DNA of 64,000 nucleotides from Epiperipatus broadwayi (GCA_028023455.1 JAQFVV010006505.1:620001-684000), one strand, 5' to 3'; numbered from the stretch's first letter, positions 47,041 to 59,060 are shown. The notes: a model not told the origin generated them from the letters alone. A program made the numbers and translations.

Positions 47041-48009
47041 ATGTGATCTAAGATTGTTTTTTTTATTTGACTATACATATTATATATATCTTAATATCAT
47101 CTTTTTTGTACTTCAACCTCGAAGATATGGTGACATATAATTCAAAATACACATTTGTAACATTTCTATGTAAATATATTGGAATCAATTAACTTAAAAT
47201 TAAAGCAATTACTGCGTCATATTATTTTACTTATCAATGCTATAAATGGTAATTAATTTCTACCCATGTTCATGTTGATTTACATAGACAAATGAGAGTT
47301 AAAACAAGACGATAGAAAAATTATGAACTTAATATATATATATTTCCTTTTCAATATTCAGTTAACATTTTTTTTTTTGTTTTATCCATTATTTCATAGT
47401 AAAATTATTATTTTTTTTTTAAAAAAGAAAAAGAGAAAAGATTGACCTTAATAGAATCTACTAAAACATAAAATAAAAATAGGTTTGAATTTTTTTAGAC
47501 ACTTATTAAACATTTTTTCCAAAATTATTTAGATACGAATTTCAAAATAGCTGTGTCGTCTTTGCATCGTAACTTTAGACAGACAGTTATATTTTAAACA
47601 AACCAGCCAGAGAACAAGGAAATAATGTTAATGATAATAAAAATAAAGTACTTATCGCATCAACTACAGACAAATGCTGTTGTCCCACAATGCTTTGCTC
47701 CTCGAAATTTTTTGAGTTAGTAAATTTTACATTTTTATTTTTTTTAAAAAATCAATCGGAAAAATATAGCCGGAAAAAGAAATACCTCAAAAAGCATTGT
47801 ATTGAAAAAAATATTGATTAAAGATAAAATAAATGTAAATTTATTACTTACAGTTCTTGAAGATGAACTCTATTAATTGTAATAAGTCCTTAAAACAAAT
47901 AATGGTTATAAACATTTAGAGAGGAGAATATATAATAATATTTTCGAAACATATTATAAGAATGTTTTCCTGAAGGTTTGTGATGATGGTATTTTAGTTG
48001 TATTTATGT
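47041..48009. other. AT-rich DNA, nothing recognised
   Basis: No feature supported. Confidence 0.5.
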
Positions 48010-48860
48010 ATTGGACTATATTCATCATCTAATATGAGTATTGAAAGGATGTAGAAAAAAATAACTTTATTTTAAATATTCCAAATACATTCATCTATTA
48101 GTAATAGCACACAGGCTAGTATATACACAATGTTTCGAGAGGTATTATTCTCCCCTCTTCTTCAAGTGTTGCTAGCCTGACCAGTAATGGTACTAGCATG
48201 GGATTTGAACCTGGATCCTTAGATTCTTAAATGTAGAAGAACATATATTGGTGAGACTAGTCATCCCATTGAAAAGTGCTTGCAAGGACACAAACTGATA
48301 AAAAGAAAAAAAAACCCGATGTGTCTAAGGTAGCAGACCATATATGTACCAATGAACATATATTTAATTGGGAAAACACAAAAATATTGGATAAGGAAGA
48401 AATGGTACAAAGAAGAAAATTTAAAGAAACTGCTCACATGACAATTGCAAACAATCCCATAAGTCAACCTAGTGTGACTATACATAATGTATGGAAACCA
48501 CTAATCAACTTTTCTCTTAGGAAAAAGTGGACAAATCAGGAGGAACCTTATAAATAAGTATATAAAATTTCTACTGACTGTTGCCTTTGTCAGGATGGAA
48601 CAGTTGGTTATAGCGTTACCTTAAAATTCAGTACTCAAGAATCTAAGCGCCAGGTTTGAATTCCGTACTAGCACTGTCACTAGTCAGGCCAGCAACACTT
48701 GAAGAAGAAGGCAGACTAATACCTCTTGAAACATTGTGCATATACTAACCTGTGTGCTATTATTAACAGTTGAATGTATTTGGAATATTTAAATAAAGTT
48801 ACATTTCTCTAAAGACATTGTATACTCATATTAGATGATGGAAATAGTCCAATATATAAA
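48010..48860 (+). mobile_element. PLE fragment flanked by inverted family E repeats
   Basis: An inverted family E copy (48010-48230), a GIY-YIG fragment (48232-48557), and a direct family E copy (about 48590-48860). Both outer ends carry AATATTTAAATAAAGTTA-like sequence. Penelope copies are known to carry an inverted terminal segment at the 5' side, which fits this layout. It suggests family E tails are the terminal repeats of this PLE. Confidence 0.75.
48232..48557 (+). pseudogene. Penelope-like GIY-YIG endonuclease domain
   Basis: Frame 1 reads CRRTYIGETSHPIEKCLQGH. After the A-run at 48301-48314 the reading shifts and continues VADHICTNEHIFNWENTKIL, then RRKFKETAHMTIANN and ends EEPYK. 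Y-I-G-E-T, the H of the VA.H motif, the N-W-E-N-x-x-I-L motif, the R-x-K-x-K-E-x-x-H segment and N..I are hallmarks of the PLE GIY-YIG domain, which nicks DNA to prime reverse transcription. It is broken by one frameshift, and the reverse transcriptase is absent. Confidence 0.88.
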
Positions 48861-49408
48861 TACAACCAATACTATAAGAATATTTACAAATCAATCTGTC
48901 TAGGGTTATTTAAATAAATTTCCAAATAATGTCTCTTTGGTATCAATCCTCTAAGTTTATTTTCATCTAGTAGATATATATGAGGTAGAGATGGTTCACT
49001 TTGCTAGTGTATTAAAATGACTCTAGAAAGCCTGAGTTGGAAAACCTTTGCATGAAATGCAAATATGAAGATGCTGATGCAGAAATATGATTGGTATGAG
49101 ATAAAAGTAATTTCATGCCGTACATTTAGTATTAAGTAAGAAAACTGAATGTAATTTATTATGTTAACATTGCTTCAAAATATTTTTGATTTAGAGAAGT
49201 GCAAATTTTAAACTTCACTTCTAGAACTAAAATGTTTCCATGATTGCAGGTATAAGTTTATATATGTTCTATTTCCATAAAGCATGTAATATAATGCAGG
49301 TGGACCATGAAAACTTCTATCAATGATTCTTGAATTTTAACAAACATCAGTGTAATGTCCAGTTCACTATATTCTTCTACACACAAAAATACTCCTAAAT
49401 GTCCTTGA
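48861..49408. other. AT-rich DNA, nothing recognised
   Basis: No feature supported. Confidence 0.5.
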
Positions 49409-49423
49409 TGAAACATTACTTTT

Positions 49424-49526
49424 TTCTTTTTCATGTGTCATGGCATTGGCCAGGATGTGAACCCGCTAACCTGGGACAACTGCTTGTAATGCAGCTGTGC
49501 TGACCTCTTGACCACCAACTCTTTAC
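49424..49526 (-). mobile_element. tRNA-derived SINE (type 2) with TSD
   Basis: Antisense copy similar to 29659-29760 with more substitutions. Target-site duplication TGAAACATTACTTTT at 49409-49423 and 49527-49541, perfect over 15 bp. Confidence 0.9.
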
Positions 49527-49541
49527 TGAAACATTACTTTT

Positions 49542-50269
49542 GACAATCATGTTTCTAAATCTTCAATCTTCATTAATTTTGTTAAAATAAAGGACAAACA
49601 TCCATTGTTTTTTTTGAAAAAAAATTCCTAGGATGGAAAATGCTGCATGAGATCTATAATTTGTCAATAATCAATTTGACAAAATGGTAATTCAACGAAT
49701 GAGAAACAGTAAAAAAAAAAACAATTTAGATACCAAACTGAATGGACAAGTAAGATGAAAATTGAAATTCAATATTTTGATAAATATTTAATGGAAGCAG
49801 GAAATATGCATCTTGTGGATCGTACATCTTTTCACTTATCTTTGAACATACATTTATAATTATATCCATCCACATGGTGTGAAAAGTGGATAGATATAAA
49901 TCTATCTAGTATGTGAGTGATGTAATAAAATTTCACTCCAGCAATATTATTCATTAAATGGATAATCTCTAGTCTAATGAATGAGTAATAAAAAATATTA
50001 ATATACTTTCATCAAATGGTTTATGTCAAAGTTGTGAGGGCAAAAAGTTTAACACTTGTCAGTTAAACTGTAGTAATTGCTTATCTATATATACTAAACA
50101 GATCTGTGCTTAGAGATATTTTCACTTCAGGCAGGAGAATAAATTTTTCTCTCTCTCTATATATATATATATATTAAGTATTAAATAAAACTAAATGATT
50201 TTGGAAACAAAGTAAATTTATTAATTATTAATCCATATCATTGAAACTCCAAGAATAAAATGCTCAAAG
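49542..50269. repeat. Mostly unassigned, with a family G piece
   Basis: 49955-50095 matches 5000-5110 and the reverse of family G (GGATAATCTCTAGTCTAATG). The rest is unassigned. Confidence 0.5.
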
Positions 50270-50429
50270 CAACATAAATATGACAATAATATTAGCATCA
50301 TCAATGGCTTTGAGCATTTCATCCTTGGATCTTTCACTGAAATGGATGGTTGAAGAGTTGAACAGCAGAGAATATTGAAGCTTGTCCATTAAGTTTAAAA
50401 ACTTGCTATCTTATATAAACTGAGCAGTG

Positions 50430-50495
<66 letters not shown>

Positions 50496-50660
50496 TAGGA
50501 GATGGTCATCTGGATCAACTGATGAATGCTGGTTCAGTATGAAACATGTATATTAGAGATTGTTTATCTCTTTCACATGTATTTGGTCATTTGTATCAGT
50601 TGTATAAGATGAATTGGATAGCTATGGGGAGTTTGACAGTCTGAGTTCAGGTCCCTTGTA
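50270..50660 (+). repeat. Family F repeat with (AT)n tract
   Basis: Contains GGATGGTTGAAGAGTTGAA, an (AT)n run at about 50434-50492, a ribozyme-like core and a GAGTTCAGGTCCC B-box-like end. Confidence 0.7.
50513..50558 (+). ncRNA. Hammerhead-like motif, family F
   Basis: CTGATGA (50519-50525). Stem II ATGCTG (50526-50531) pairs with CAGTAT (50535-50540) through a GTT loop. Then GAAA (50541-50544), palindromic CATG, and TA. Stem II is a complete 6-bp helix. Stem I is poor in this copy. Confidence 0.5.
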
Positions 50661-50682
50661 ATTACCTTAAATTTACTATAGA

Positions 50683-50767
50683 CAATGTACATGTATTTAA
50701 ATATTATATATATATATATTGCAAGACAATGTACATGTATTTAAATATTATATATATATATATTGCA
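50683..50767 (+). repeat. Short tandem duplication, about 42 bp
   Basis: GACAATGTACATGTATTTAA followed by a (TA)n run occurs twice in a row. Confidence 0.85.
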
Positions 50768-50782
50768 ATATTCTTAATAAAT

Positions 50783-53020
50783 TCTACACAAGAAGTGATA
50801 ACTGATTGGTGAGATGTAAGATCACATGTTAATGCAAAACTATAAAGAGACAAAAATTATTAAGAAAACAATATTCACAATTGATATTCCTAATTTTCAG
50901 AAATATTCCAATGATTTTAAATTAGAACTTGTAAATCACTTTCAAATATTAACAGATTTTGAACATGATTCAGATTTGAGAAAAATCAGTAGGAAGATAA
51001 TGGATACACTTTTAAAAACTGCAACAAAGATAGCTGAAACAAAAAAGCAGCAATTAAACAATAAAATTTCTACTGAAGGTTGAGAATTTATGAAAAAAAG
51101 GAATATGAAGATATATAAAAACAATGCATTAAAAAGGATTGAATATCTTGAATTTTGTAAAATAGTATGAAAAAGAGTTGATAATGATATAAGAAAATAT
51201 AATTGTGAACTAGAAAGGAAGGCTGTAGAAGAGAATAAAAGTCTCAAGAGTGTTAAAAACATTTTGATATTGGTAGGAAACTTATATCTGCAATAAGAAA
51301 AACTGATGCAACTATTAATAAAAAAAGAGATGACATCATGAAATGGGTAGAATGGTTCTGACAAGAGTTTAGCATTAAACAACAAGGAAAAACATCACCT
51401 ATAACTACAATTGTCCAGGATTTTAAATGAAGAAGTGAGACATGCAATTAAATTTATAAAGAAGGAAAAAACTCCAGGTAATGATGGTATTTTAATTGAT
51501 GTTTTAAAAGAAGCAGGTGAAGAAATAGAAAAAAAAATTGGCATAATTATATACTAAATGTTTAAACCATAAAAATTTCCCACATGATTAGAAGAATGCA
51601 GAATAAATATTAATATTTAAAAAAAGATGATAAAGAAGATATTAGAAATTACAAAATTACCAAAATAAGTACAACTTATGTATAGCCAACTTTGGATTTT
51701 AACTAAACTAAAAAATATGCTGAATTTAAAGTGGTTTTAATACAGTGAATCATAGCCAAGTATTGAGAGAAGTTATAGAAAGCATCAATGAATATGAGTT
51801 GCCATTATGCTTTGGATTTGTAGATTATGAAAAAGCATTTTTCTAAAAGCATTTTTTTTCAGTGATTAAAGCATTGGATCATCAAGATAGGGACCTAGAA
51901 TACTGTCATATTCTGAAGAATATTTATAAAAATGTATAGCAACAATTAGATTACACAATGATATAGGAAGGTTAACATTGAGAACAATGTAACACTGGGT
52001 GACTCCATAATTCCAAATCTTTTTACAGCAGTTTTGCAAGAAGTACTTTAAACAGGCAAAACTCTCCATATAGTATTGCCACTCAGTGCAAGTCAGAGTA
52101 ATCAATGGATACCAGAAGGCTTGTGCCTGTTTAATAACGGTTGTAAGCAAGCATAAGAAATTGTGATTGTGTGGCGTTTACTGGCTTAAGAAGTATTTTG
52201 TGGATTAAACTGAGAAGCTAAGATATTAAAAGTAAATAGAGCTTATTTAAGCTATTTATATTTTGTAGATGATATAGTTGCTTTTGCAAAAAATGCTTTA
52301 GAACTTCAGGAAATGTTGCAAGAGTTATCAGATGAGCATTAAGAAAGTAGGATTAAAGATAAATGTTAAAAAGACTGAAGTAATGTTCAATGGATTTTTC
52401 TCTAGAAAATAAAGATTGATAATGAACTAGAAGAAGTAACAACTACAGATATTTTGGTCAGATTATTACTACAGATGGAAATATTATGGATGGAATTAAT
52501 CATTGAATTAAACTTTGCTAGGGTGCTTTTGGTAGAAATAACTTAATACTAAAAGGAAATATGCCTATGTGTTTGAAAATGAAGATTTTTAATAAATGTG
52601 TGTTACCAGTTCTTACTTATGGATTTGAGACTTGGGCACTTAACAGAATAGCAATACTGAGACTTCAGACCACTCATTGAAGTATGGAAGGATATATTTT
52701 AGGAGTATCAAAAAGAGATTGAAAACGAAATACATAGGTGAGAGAACAAACAGGGGTTATGGATATTATTGAAATACTTTAAAGACTGACATGGAGTTGG
52801 ACTGGATATATTTCTAGAAGACATGATAAGAGATGGACAGTTGATATAATCAACTGGAATTCAAGAGATTGTAAAAGACCTAAGAAAGAGACCACTTGCT
52901 AGATGGATGGATGAAGTAAGAAACTCTGCTGGGGTGATGTGGAGAAGAGAGGCTAGAGATCAGAGAAGATGGATTAAACTGGATGAGTCCTTCACCTTGC
53001 AATATATCGATAAATATTGA
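50783..53020 (+). mobile_element. RTE-like LINE relic, 5'-truncated
   Basis: Starts at the end of the endonuclease domain (SDN-stop-LVRCKI, where SDHRLVR is expected). It continues with an 85-codon linker frame (50826-51083). Reverse transcriptase remnants follow: AIKFIKKEKTPGNDGILIDV, then CFGFVDYEKAF, and YILYVDDIVAF (the YVDD active site). The C-terminal part reads PVLTYGFETWALNR with later REQTGVMDIIE. Many stops and frameshifts show it is dead. It is interrupted at 52049-52187 by another repeat. Confidence 0.88.
52049..52187 (+). mobile_element. Family C repeat nested in the LINE, with TSD
   Basis: AAACAGGCAAAACTCTCCAT ... TGTGATTGTGTGG inserted in the reverse transcriptase region. Flanked by AAGAAGTACTT (52038-52048) and AAGAAGTATTT (52188-52198), an 11-bp target-site duplication with one mismatch. 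It defines both ends of a short family C copy and shows that the family was mobile after the LINE had inserted. Confidence 0.8.
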
Positions 53021-53166
53021 AAATGATATATATATATGCTAATTATGCTATTAAATGTGAGATAATTGATAATTAAATATAATAAAAAAATATATTAATT
53101 CTTTATAGCAATATGATAAAATATTCTCATTCACCAGCTTTTAAACTCGTTGTACTAGGGTTATAT

Positions 53167-53275
53167 ATATTTTTTCATATGTCATAGCATCGGCCGGGAG
53201 GCGAACCCATAACTGTCTGCAACCAACTACTTGCTTGCAAGGCGGCTGCGATGACCTCTCGACTAACAACGCTTG
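53167..53275 (-). mobile_element. tRNA-derived SINE (type 1) with TSD
   Basis: Antisense, with the consensus head and GCTATGACATATG end. Target-site duplication ACTAGGGTTATAT at 53154-53166 and 53276-53288. Confidence 0.92.
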
Positions 53276-53288
53276 ACTAGGGTTATAT

Positions 53289-54374
53289 CTTAAGAATAAA
53301 AAAACAAATAATAGAAATCTCTCAAAGAAGTATTTTTAGTTTCAAGAGGTCAACCAATAGCTCGAAAATGTAAAATCTTCAGTTGTAACTAAGGTATTTA
53401 GAGTTTTCAGTTGTCTATCCTGTAATTTGATTTAAAAAAAATAATTTCCTTCTTTCCATTAAGTGATGAAAGTCACGTGAGATGACTAGGTGACTGATTT
53501 CAAGATGAAAATTTGAAAAATAAATCTACTTGTGAAAAGTTAGGAGTTTCCCTAAGGAATTTTTTTTTGTATGTGACGGCCTGCGTGTCTGTTAGAGAAA
53601 CAACTTGAAACGTTCTTTTGAGAAATTACAAATTAACGGAAGAACTTATTTATAAATGTAAAACCTCTAACTGCGTTATCGATACTTCTGAATTCAAAGG
53701 AATAGTAAAAGAAATTTGCTGTCATCTTTTGATTCAATTTAGTTTATTTCTCACGATTATTTCTAGACAATTATATAATGTCTTGATTTCAGCTTTTTGT
53801 TCTTAGATGTAGTTGTATACGCGTATATATCTACAAAAAGTGTATTACCAGAATTGGAAAATTAATTATTCAAATTAATGGAGAATACCACATGCAGATA
53901 ATTCGGGTTTGTGCTCCAATGTGTTCCATTGTGATAAATCGATATAGAATGATTATGCTTTTGATCAAAGTCGACAACTTTTTAAAATTGTCGTGGAAGA
54001 TTTTAAAGCTAGAATTGAAACACGATTGAGCGGTAAAATAACTGTGAATAAATTTGGTTATGGAGACAGAAATGAGAGTAATTAATTATATAACCGTGTG
54101 TAACGTATGGGGAATAAATGTATATTATAAATTTATATTTGTGAGATAAATCTTAAAATAGAAATGGATAATGGAAGCATGCAAATAAAGATACAGCAAG
54201 CATTGATTATACTTTGGCTAGAGTGAATATATATACTGTATATCAAAACTATTATTGGGCGAGTATCTTCAATTAGTGAGATATCACATGTTTGTCAATA
54301 TATAATTAGAGAGAAAAGCACTATTAAGAAAAACAAAATTGACACGTAGTAACCCTAAACTTATATCATATATA
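53289..54374. other. AT-rich DNA, nothing recognised
   Basis: A 62-codon plus frame (53618-53806) shows no domain and no splice context. Confidence 0.5.
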
Positions 54375-54660
54375 TAACTTTTTTATAAATCTCATATACA
54401 CTGAAATGCAATTTTTTTATATAATCTCTCCTTTATTTCTCTAACAGTTTTGACTGTTCTGCGGTCTTTGTCAGAGTTTTTTATAACTTTATTCTTCCTG
54501 TTTACATTTATTTATTTATGGTCAATTATAAATGTAAAAGGGAAGAAGATTATTTAAAGCTCTGATGAAGACTGAAGGATAAATGAAACTGTTAGAAAGA
54601 TAAAGAAGGAATTATATAAAAAAATTGCACTAGAGTGTATATGAGATTTATAAAATATAT
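54375..54660. repeat. Family D fold-back
   Basis: The arms (about 54382-54475 and 54560-54655) pair, with CATATACACT at the ends and an inner CTGATGAAGACTG. Diverged from the copies at 33.6-39.7 kb. Confidence 0.7.
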
Positions 54661-54690
54661 ATATATGAATATATAAAAAATGCATAAAAA

Positions 54691-54833
54691 ATCATCATCA
54701 TCAACCATTATCAATCCACTGCAGGATGAAGGTCTCTCCCAGTTTAATCCATCTTCTCCGATCTTTAGCTTCTCTTCTCCACATCACCCCTGCACACTTT
54801 CTTATTTCATCCATCCATCCATCTCACATGTGG
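54691..54833 (-). mobile_element. LINE 3' end, antisense
   Basis: Reverse complement of the 3' end at 2652-2857, with (ATC)n at the 5' edge. Translates on the minus strand to the same CAGVMWRREAK-type tail. Confidence 0.8.
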
Positions 54834-55145
54834 TAAAGGAGAATATATAAGAATAACCCCTAAACTTCAAAATTATTCCAATAAATTTAAGGTAAAACTA
54901 TTTTAAAACCTGAACACATTATGATGGTTGCTCAGATTGGAATAAGATTTAAAAAAATACTGTACTAAGAATTAGTACATAGATAACTCATATAAAAACC
55001 ATCTCTTCACTAACAAATTTTTATCACATGACCTGTCTAGCTTACATATTGCCATTTTAGTAGCAAACTTTTTGCCTTTTTGGCATTTATTATAAGCTTT
55101 AGAAAGCAATGATAGTCACCAGATGGCAGTGCTTAATAAATCCCT
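54834..55145. other. AT-rich DNA, nothing recognised
   Basis: No feature supported. Confidence 0.5.
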
Positions 55146-55290
55146 TTCCTGTGTTTTCCTATCCAAAATCTCCTGACTAGTTTCAAGCTTATGGTTTTGC
55201 ATTGTTTCAAGCTCCTAAGCTTCTCACTGATGAAAACCATAAGTTTGAAACAAGTCAAGATTTTGGATAGGATATCACAGAATAGACATT
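55146..55290. repeat. Fold-back related to family C
   Basis: Inverted repeat with CTATCCAAAATCT at the left and AGATTTTGGATAG at the right. Both arms carry the ribozyme-like region; only the right arm keeps CTGATGA. Confidence 0.7.
55219..55260 (+). ncRNA. Hammerhead-like motif
   Basis: CTGATGA (55227-55233). Stem II AAAC (55234-55237) with GTTT (55243-55246), perfect. GAAA (55247-55250), CAAG, TC (55255-55256). CTT before the core can pair with AAG after the cleavage site, leaving an asymmetric loop. Confidence 0.5.
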
Positions 55291-55479
55291 TATTAAGTGC
55301 TATCATCTTGGAACTATCATAATACGTGGCAAAAAGATGGTGGAAAAGAATGCGACTAAAATACAGTTTTACCTGAGAAAAGAAATGTAAGAAGAAATGA
55401 GGAAATATAAACCAATATTTTAAAATTATCAATTTAAAAATATGAATATCCGTAATTCCATATAATAATAGGAAAAAAT

Positions 55480-56305
55480 AAAAAATGATAATATAAAAAA
55501 ATTGATTTGCAAAATGGAAATGTAGAAGATAAGAAAAAGGACAAAAATATAAAATAACATCTTGGAATTGAAAGAAATTTCAGAAATAAGACGTAAAAAA
55601 AAAAGAAACTATTGAAAGAAAGAGGGATAATGTAATGAAATATTTGGAAGCATTTTGCAAATAACTACTTAAAATAAAATAAAAACAGACAAATACAGTA
55701 GCTTATACAATTATGAGATCTTTTGAAATGTCAACTAATTTAAATAAAATCAAAGCATGCAATTAAATTTTGAACAGTGGTAAAACAATAAATGATATAA
55801 TTATAAGAGGTTTTTTTTTAAAAAAAGCATATGAAGAAATACAGAAATTGTGGTCTGCGTTATTTAAAAAAATACCTAAATTATAATGACCCAACAGATA
55901 TTTGGAGAATCGTAGTAGTTATATTGATAATCAGGAAAATGAAAGAGAAAATATAAAATTATATAATGTCTCCTATCAGTTCAATATTTACTAGATATAT
56001 GTATGAAATATGATTGTATTGATATAATGTTTAAATTTTTGTAGATCTGATGAAGACTGTTAGGAACAGTCGAAACTGTAATATTAATAAATAATTCTGC
56101 TTTAAAGTGTAAAAATAGTGGAATGTGGTTATTATATGTTATCAGTCCAATATAATATCTCTACAGAGCTCACCAGTCTCACATCAACTGAAAAAGAATA
56201 AGCTTAGTTTAAAAGTGGTCATAGGATAGTAAATCTCATCCAAATATTGAGAGAAGTTATTAAAATGGCCAATGTGTATAAATCATTATATATCAGGGGT
56301 GACCA
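55480..56305 (+). mobile_element. RTE-like LINE relic split by a family D piece
   Basis: Before the break: remnants of the AIK-x-L-N-S-G-K-T segment (ILNSGKTINDI) and EEIQKLWSALFKKYLNYNDP. After it: GHRIVNLIQILREVIKMANV, the next part of the same reverse transcriptase domain. A family D segment (56031-56205) lies between. Heavily decayed. Confidence 0.65.
56031..56205 (+). repeat. Family D tail inserted in LINE
   Basis: CTGATGA, GACTGTT with AACAGTC hairpin, CGAAACTGTAATATT, and the usual family D run-out AAAGTGTAAAAATAG. Interrupts the LINE frame. Confidence 0.6.
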
Positions 56306-57600
56306 AGACATCGATTGTGATCGACTAGTTGACCATGAAGGTAACACGAACATTGACAAATTAAAATAATAAATTCAGAGCTGATTTGAATATAAAAAGT
56401 AATAAAAATAAAGGAAAAATTTAAAATTATTCTCATTTAAAAATAGTTAAATTTAAAATAACACTTGTTGTAATTGTCGATCTCAAAAATAAACCCAAAT
56501 TAGAAGAAGCTGAAAACAATTAAATTATTTTCATGTAACACTAGAGGTAAAATTCTTAGAAATATTTAATTGCCATTATCCTGAGAAGAAATAAAAATAA
56601 CTTGTCCTGGAACAACAAGGATTTTAGTGAACTGATTTTAAAATAAAGAAATTGTGAACTTTTAAAAACACTTTGTATAGTAATTTAATAATTGTAATTT
56701 AATAAATATTTTACAAAGCAATATGGCTAAATTGTAATACTAGAGGGAGCTGAAGTAACTTATAGTAATCATACAAAGTATATATCAATAACAACATTGT
56801 GGACAAATAATTATTTTTATATTGGATCTTTGACCATTGTATATAAATTAAAAGTGATTGGAAAATATAAACATTTTCATTTACATATTAATTTTATTAA
56901 TTATAGTGACAAAAGAATCTCAGACTATTCAATTTTGTGCGATGATAGATTATGTACCAAATATATTTGAGAGCATGAGGGGTTGTCACAATAAGTTTAA
57001 GTAAATAAGTATTCATCTTATATTTAAATAAAAAATATTTACAATCTGAATGTGGTCCTAAAGACAAAGAGATTTGAAAATCTAAACATTTGCATAACAA
57101 ATTTTATTAATTATCAGGAGAAAATTTGGTTTAGAATAAAGATAAGAATATATATGTAATGTATTTTGAGTTTGAGCCTTGAAATTCAAGACTCGGGCAA
57201 TTGTCACAATAAGTTTAAGCAAAGAAATATTTCTTTTATATTTAAATGAAGAACATTTAAACTCACAACATATTTCTAACACTGAAGTGATTCAAAAATA
57301 TAAACATTTTTATTTAAATATAAATTTTATTAATTATCTTGATGTATGGGCACTCCTGTGATGAAGCATTTATGCCCTGGACAACAACACATGTGTGTGA
57401 AAGTCCTTGGTATAAACAAAAGCCATGTTACCATGTTATTGTGAATGAGATCAGACCCCAAGTAAACTCAAAAATATCAGCTGGTGCATTGGTCATTTAT
57501 AATTCACTTAAATAATATTTTAGAGACAATTATTTAATTAAAAAGAGAACATTCTATAAAGATAAACATTTTAATACTTCAGTAATTAAACATTTTGTCA
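56306..57600. repeat. Unassigned DNA with three direct repeats of about 215 bp
   Basis: TATAAACATTT...ATTTTATTAATTAT recurs near 56866, 57085 and 57297, and CACAATAAGTTTAAG near 56988 and 57203. A diverged tandem array; origin unknown. Nothing else seen. Confidence 0.55.
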
Positions 57601-57763
57601 TATTGGCTTTGAATGTTCCATCATCAGATTTTCAATGAAATGGATGGCTGAAGAGTTGTGAGTTGGAGTAGTTTGAAGCCTGTCCATTAAAGTATGAAGA
57701 TTGGCTGTCTTAATATAAAACTGAGCACTGATTGCATATATGTGTGGTTGATGATAATCTAGA

Positions 57764-57808
57764 CCAAATTAATGAGTGCTGATTTAGCATGAAATACATA
57801 TATTGGTG
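57764..57808 (+). ncRNA. Degenerate hammerhead motif, family F unit 1
   Basis: TTAATGA in place of CTGATGA, stem II TGCT with AGCA, GAAA, TACATA, TA, then TTGG, which pairs with CCAA upstream. The C3 and U4/G5 changes predict no activity. Confidence 0.45.
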
Positions 57809-57914
57809 ATTATTTATCTTTTCTACATGTATGTAGTCATGTGTATCATTGGTATGAGATAGAGTGGTGAGTGGTGGGTCATGTGAAAGTCTGAGTTCAA
57901 AGCCCACATACATT

Positions 57915-57987
<73 letters not shown>

Positions 57988-58313
57988 CAGGTTTAAGCCT
58001 GTATAGTGTATTAATTTGCATATTGAAACGGAGTGTATCAAAGGTCTGCCCATCCCTCACATATGTATGTAAAAATGGATTATTCTCTTGTACATGAGGG
58101 GTCAGAATGCCTAAATGTCAACATGGGTTGGATGACAACCTTGGCACTAATGTGAGCTTTTAATGTTCCATCATCAGAGATTTTCAATGAAATAGATGGC
58201 TGAAGAGTTGTGAGTTGGAGTGGTTTGAAGCCTGTCCACTAAAGTATGAAGATTGACTATCTTAATATAAAGCTGAGCACTGATTGTATATATGTGTGGA
58301 GATGATAATCTGG

Positions 58314-58358
58314 GTCAACTGATGATTGCTGGTTTAGCATGACATACGTATATTGGTG
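58314..58358 (+). ncRNA. Hammerhead-like motif, family F unit 2
   Basis: GTCAA (58314-58318) can pair with TTGGT (58353 on). CTGATGA (58319-58325). Stem II TGCT with AGCA. GACA where GAAA is expected (one change). Palindromic TACGTA as stem III, then TA. The consensus of this and other copies would have GAAA. Confidence 0.5.
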
Positions 58359-58480
58359 ATTATTTATCTTTTCAACATGTGTGTGATCAGTTGGGTCAGC
58401 AATATGAGATGGCAAGGAGAGTTGAGGGTCGTGTTAAAGTCTGAATTCGAATCCCACATATATTACAGCCTGTATAGTGT

Positions 58481-58981
58481 ATTAATTTATATAGTTAGGA
58501 AAGAAAATAAGTCCTACATTTGTAAAACGAAATTATATAAGGATTGTAAGATAAGTTTTAGAAATGTAGATAATTAGTTTATAAATAACTTAATTATTAC
58601 CATGTGAAAAATTTAAAAGGGAAAACTATATAAAGGACTGAAAAATATTTTTCCATGCCTCTTATTACTCTTACTATTTGACTGTACTATTCTCATCACA
58701 TTTTGTAAATCTACATATCATAGACCAATAACTTCACATCGTTTGGAATTATTTCCATACAGATATCTTAAAAGTTAGTTCAAACTTCAAGGTATTATAA
58801 ACTTAAATAATTGTGCTTGTAAAAGAACGTATAATTGCCTGCCTCTTTCAAAAATGTTTCTAATAAATATCTAACTCTTAGAATTCATGTAATCAATCCA
58901 TCATTCAAATTTGATCGTGCAAAATTAAGGTCAAACGAAAAAAAAATGTTTATAATAATGTAAAGTAAGTTTAACAATTAA
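58481..58981. other. AT-rich DNA, nothing recognised
   Basis: No feature supported. Confidence 0.5.
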
Positions 58982-59060
58982 TGCATTGGTGGCCTAGCGG
59001 TTAGCATAGCTACCTTCCAAGCAGCTGGCCCTGGTTAGCTTCCCGGCCAATGCTTTGATA
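58982..59060 (+). mobile_element. tRNA-derived SINE (type 3, short)
   Basis: GGTGGCCTAGCGGTTAGCAT head, CCTTCCAAG anticodon-arm-like part, CCTGGTTAGCTTCCCGG, then AATGCTTTGATAT. No doubled B box. Confidence 0.75.

Larger units (their letters stand above)
57600..58480 (+). mobile_element. Family F tandem dimer, 550-bp period
   Basis: AATGTTCCATCATCAGATTT starts at 57612 and its match at 58162 (period 550). Each unit has a ribozyme-like core at the equivalent position and a B-box-like end (GAGTTCAAAGCCC and GAATTCGAATCCC). A (TA)n-(GA)n tract lies at 57921-57988 between them. Another tandem element with HHR-type cores, longer than the 405/418-bp ones. Confidence 0.75.
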
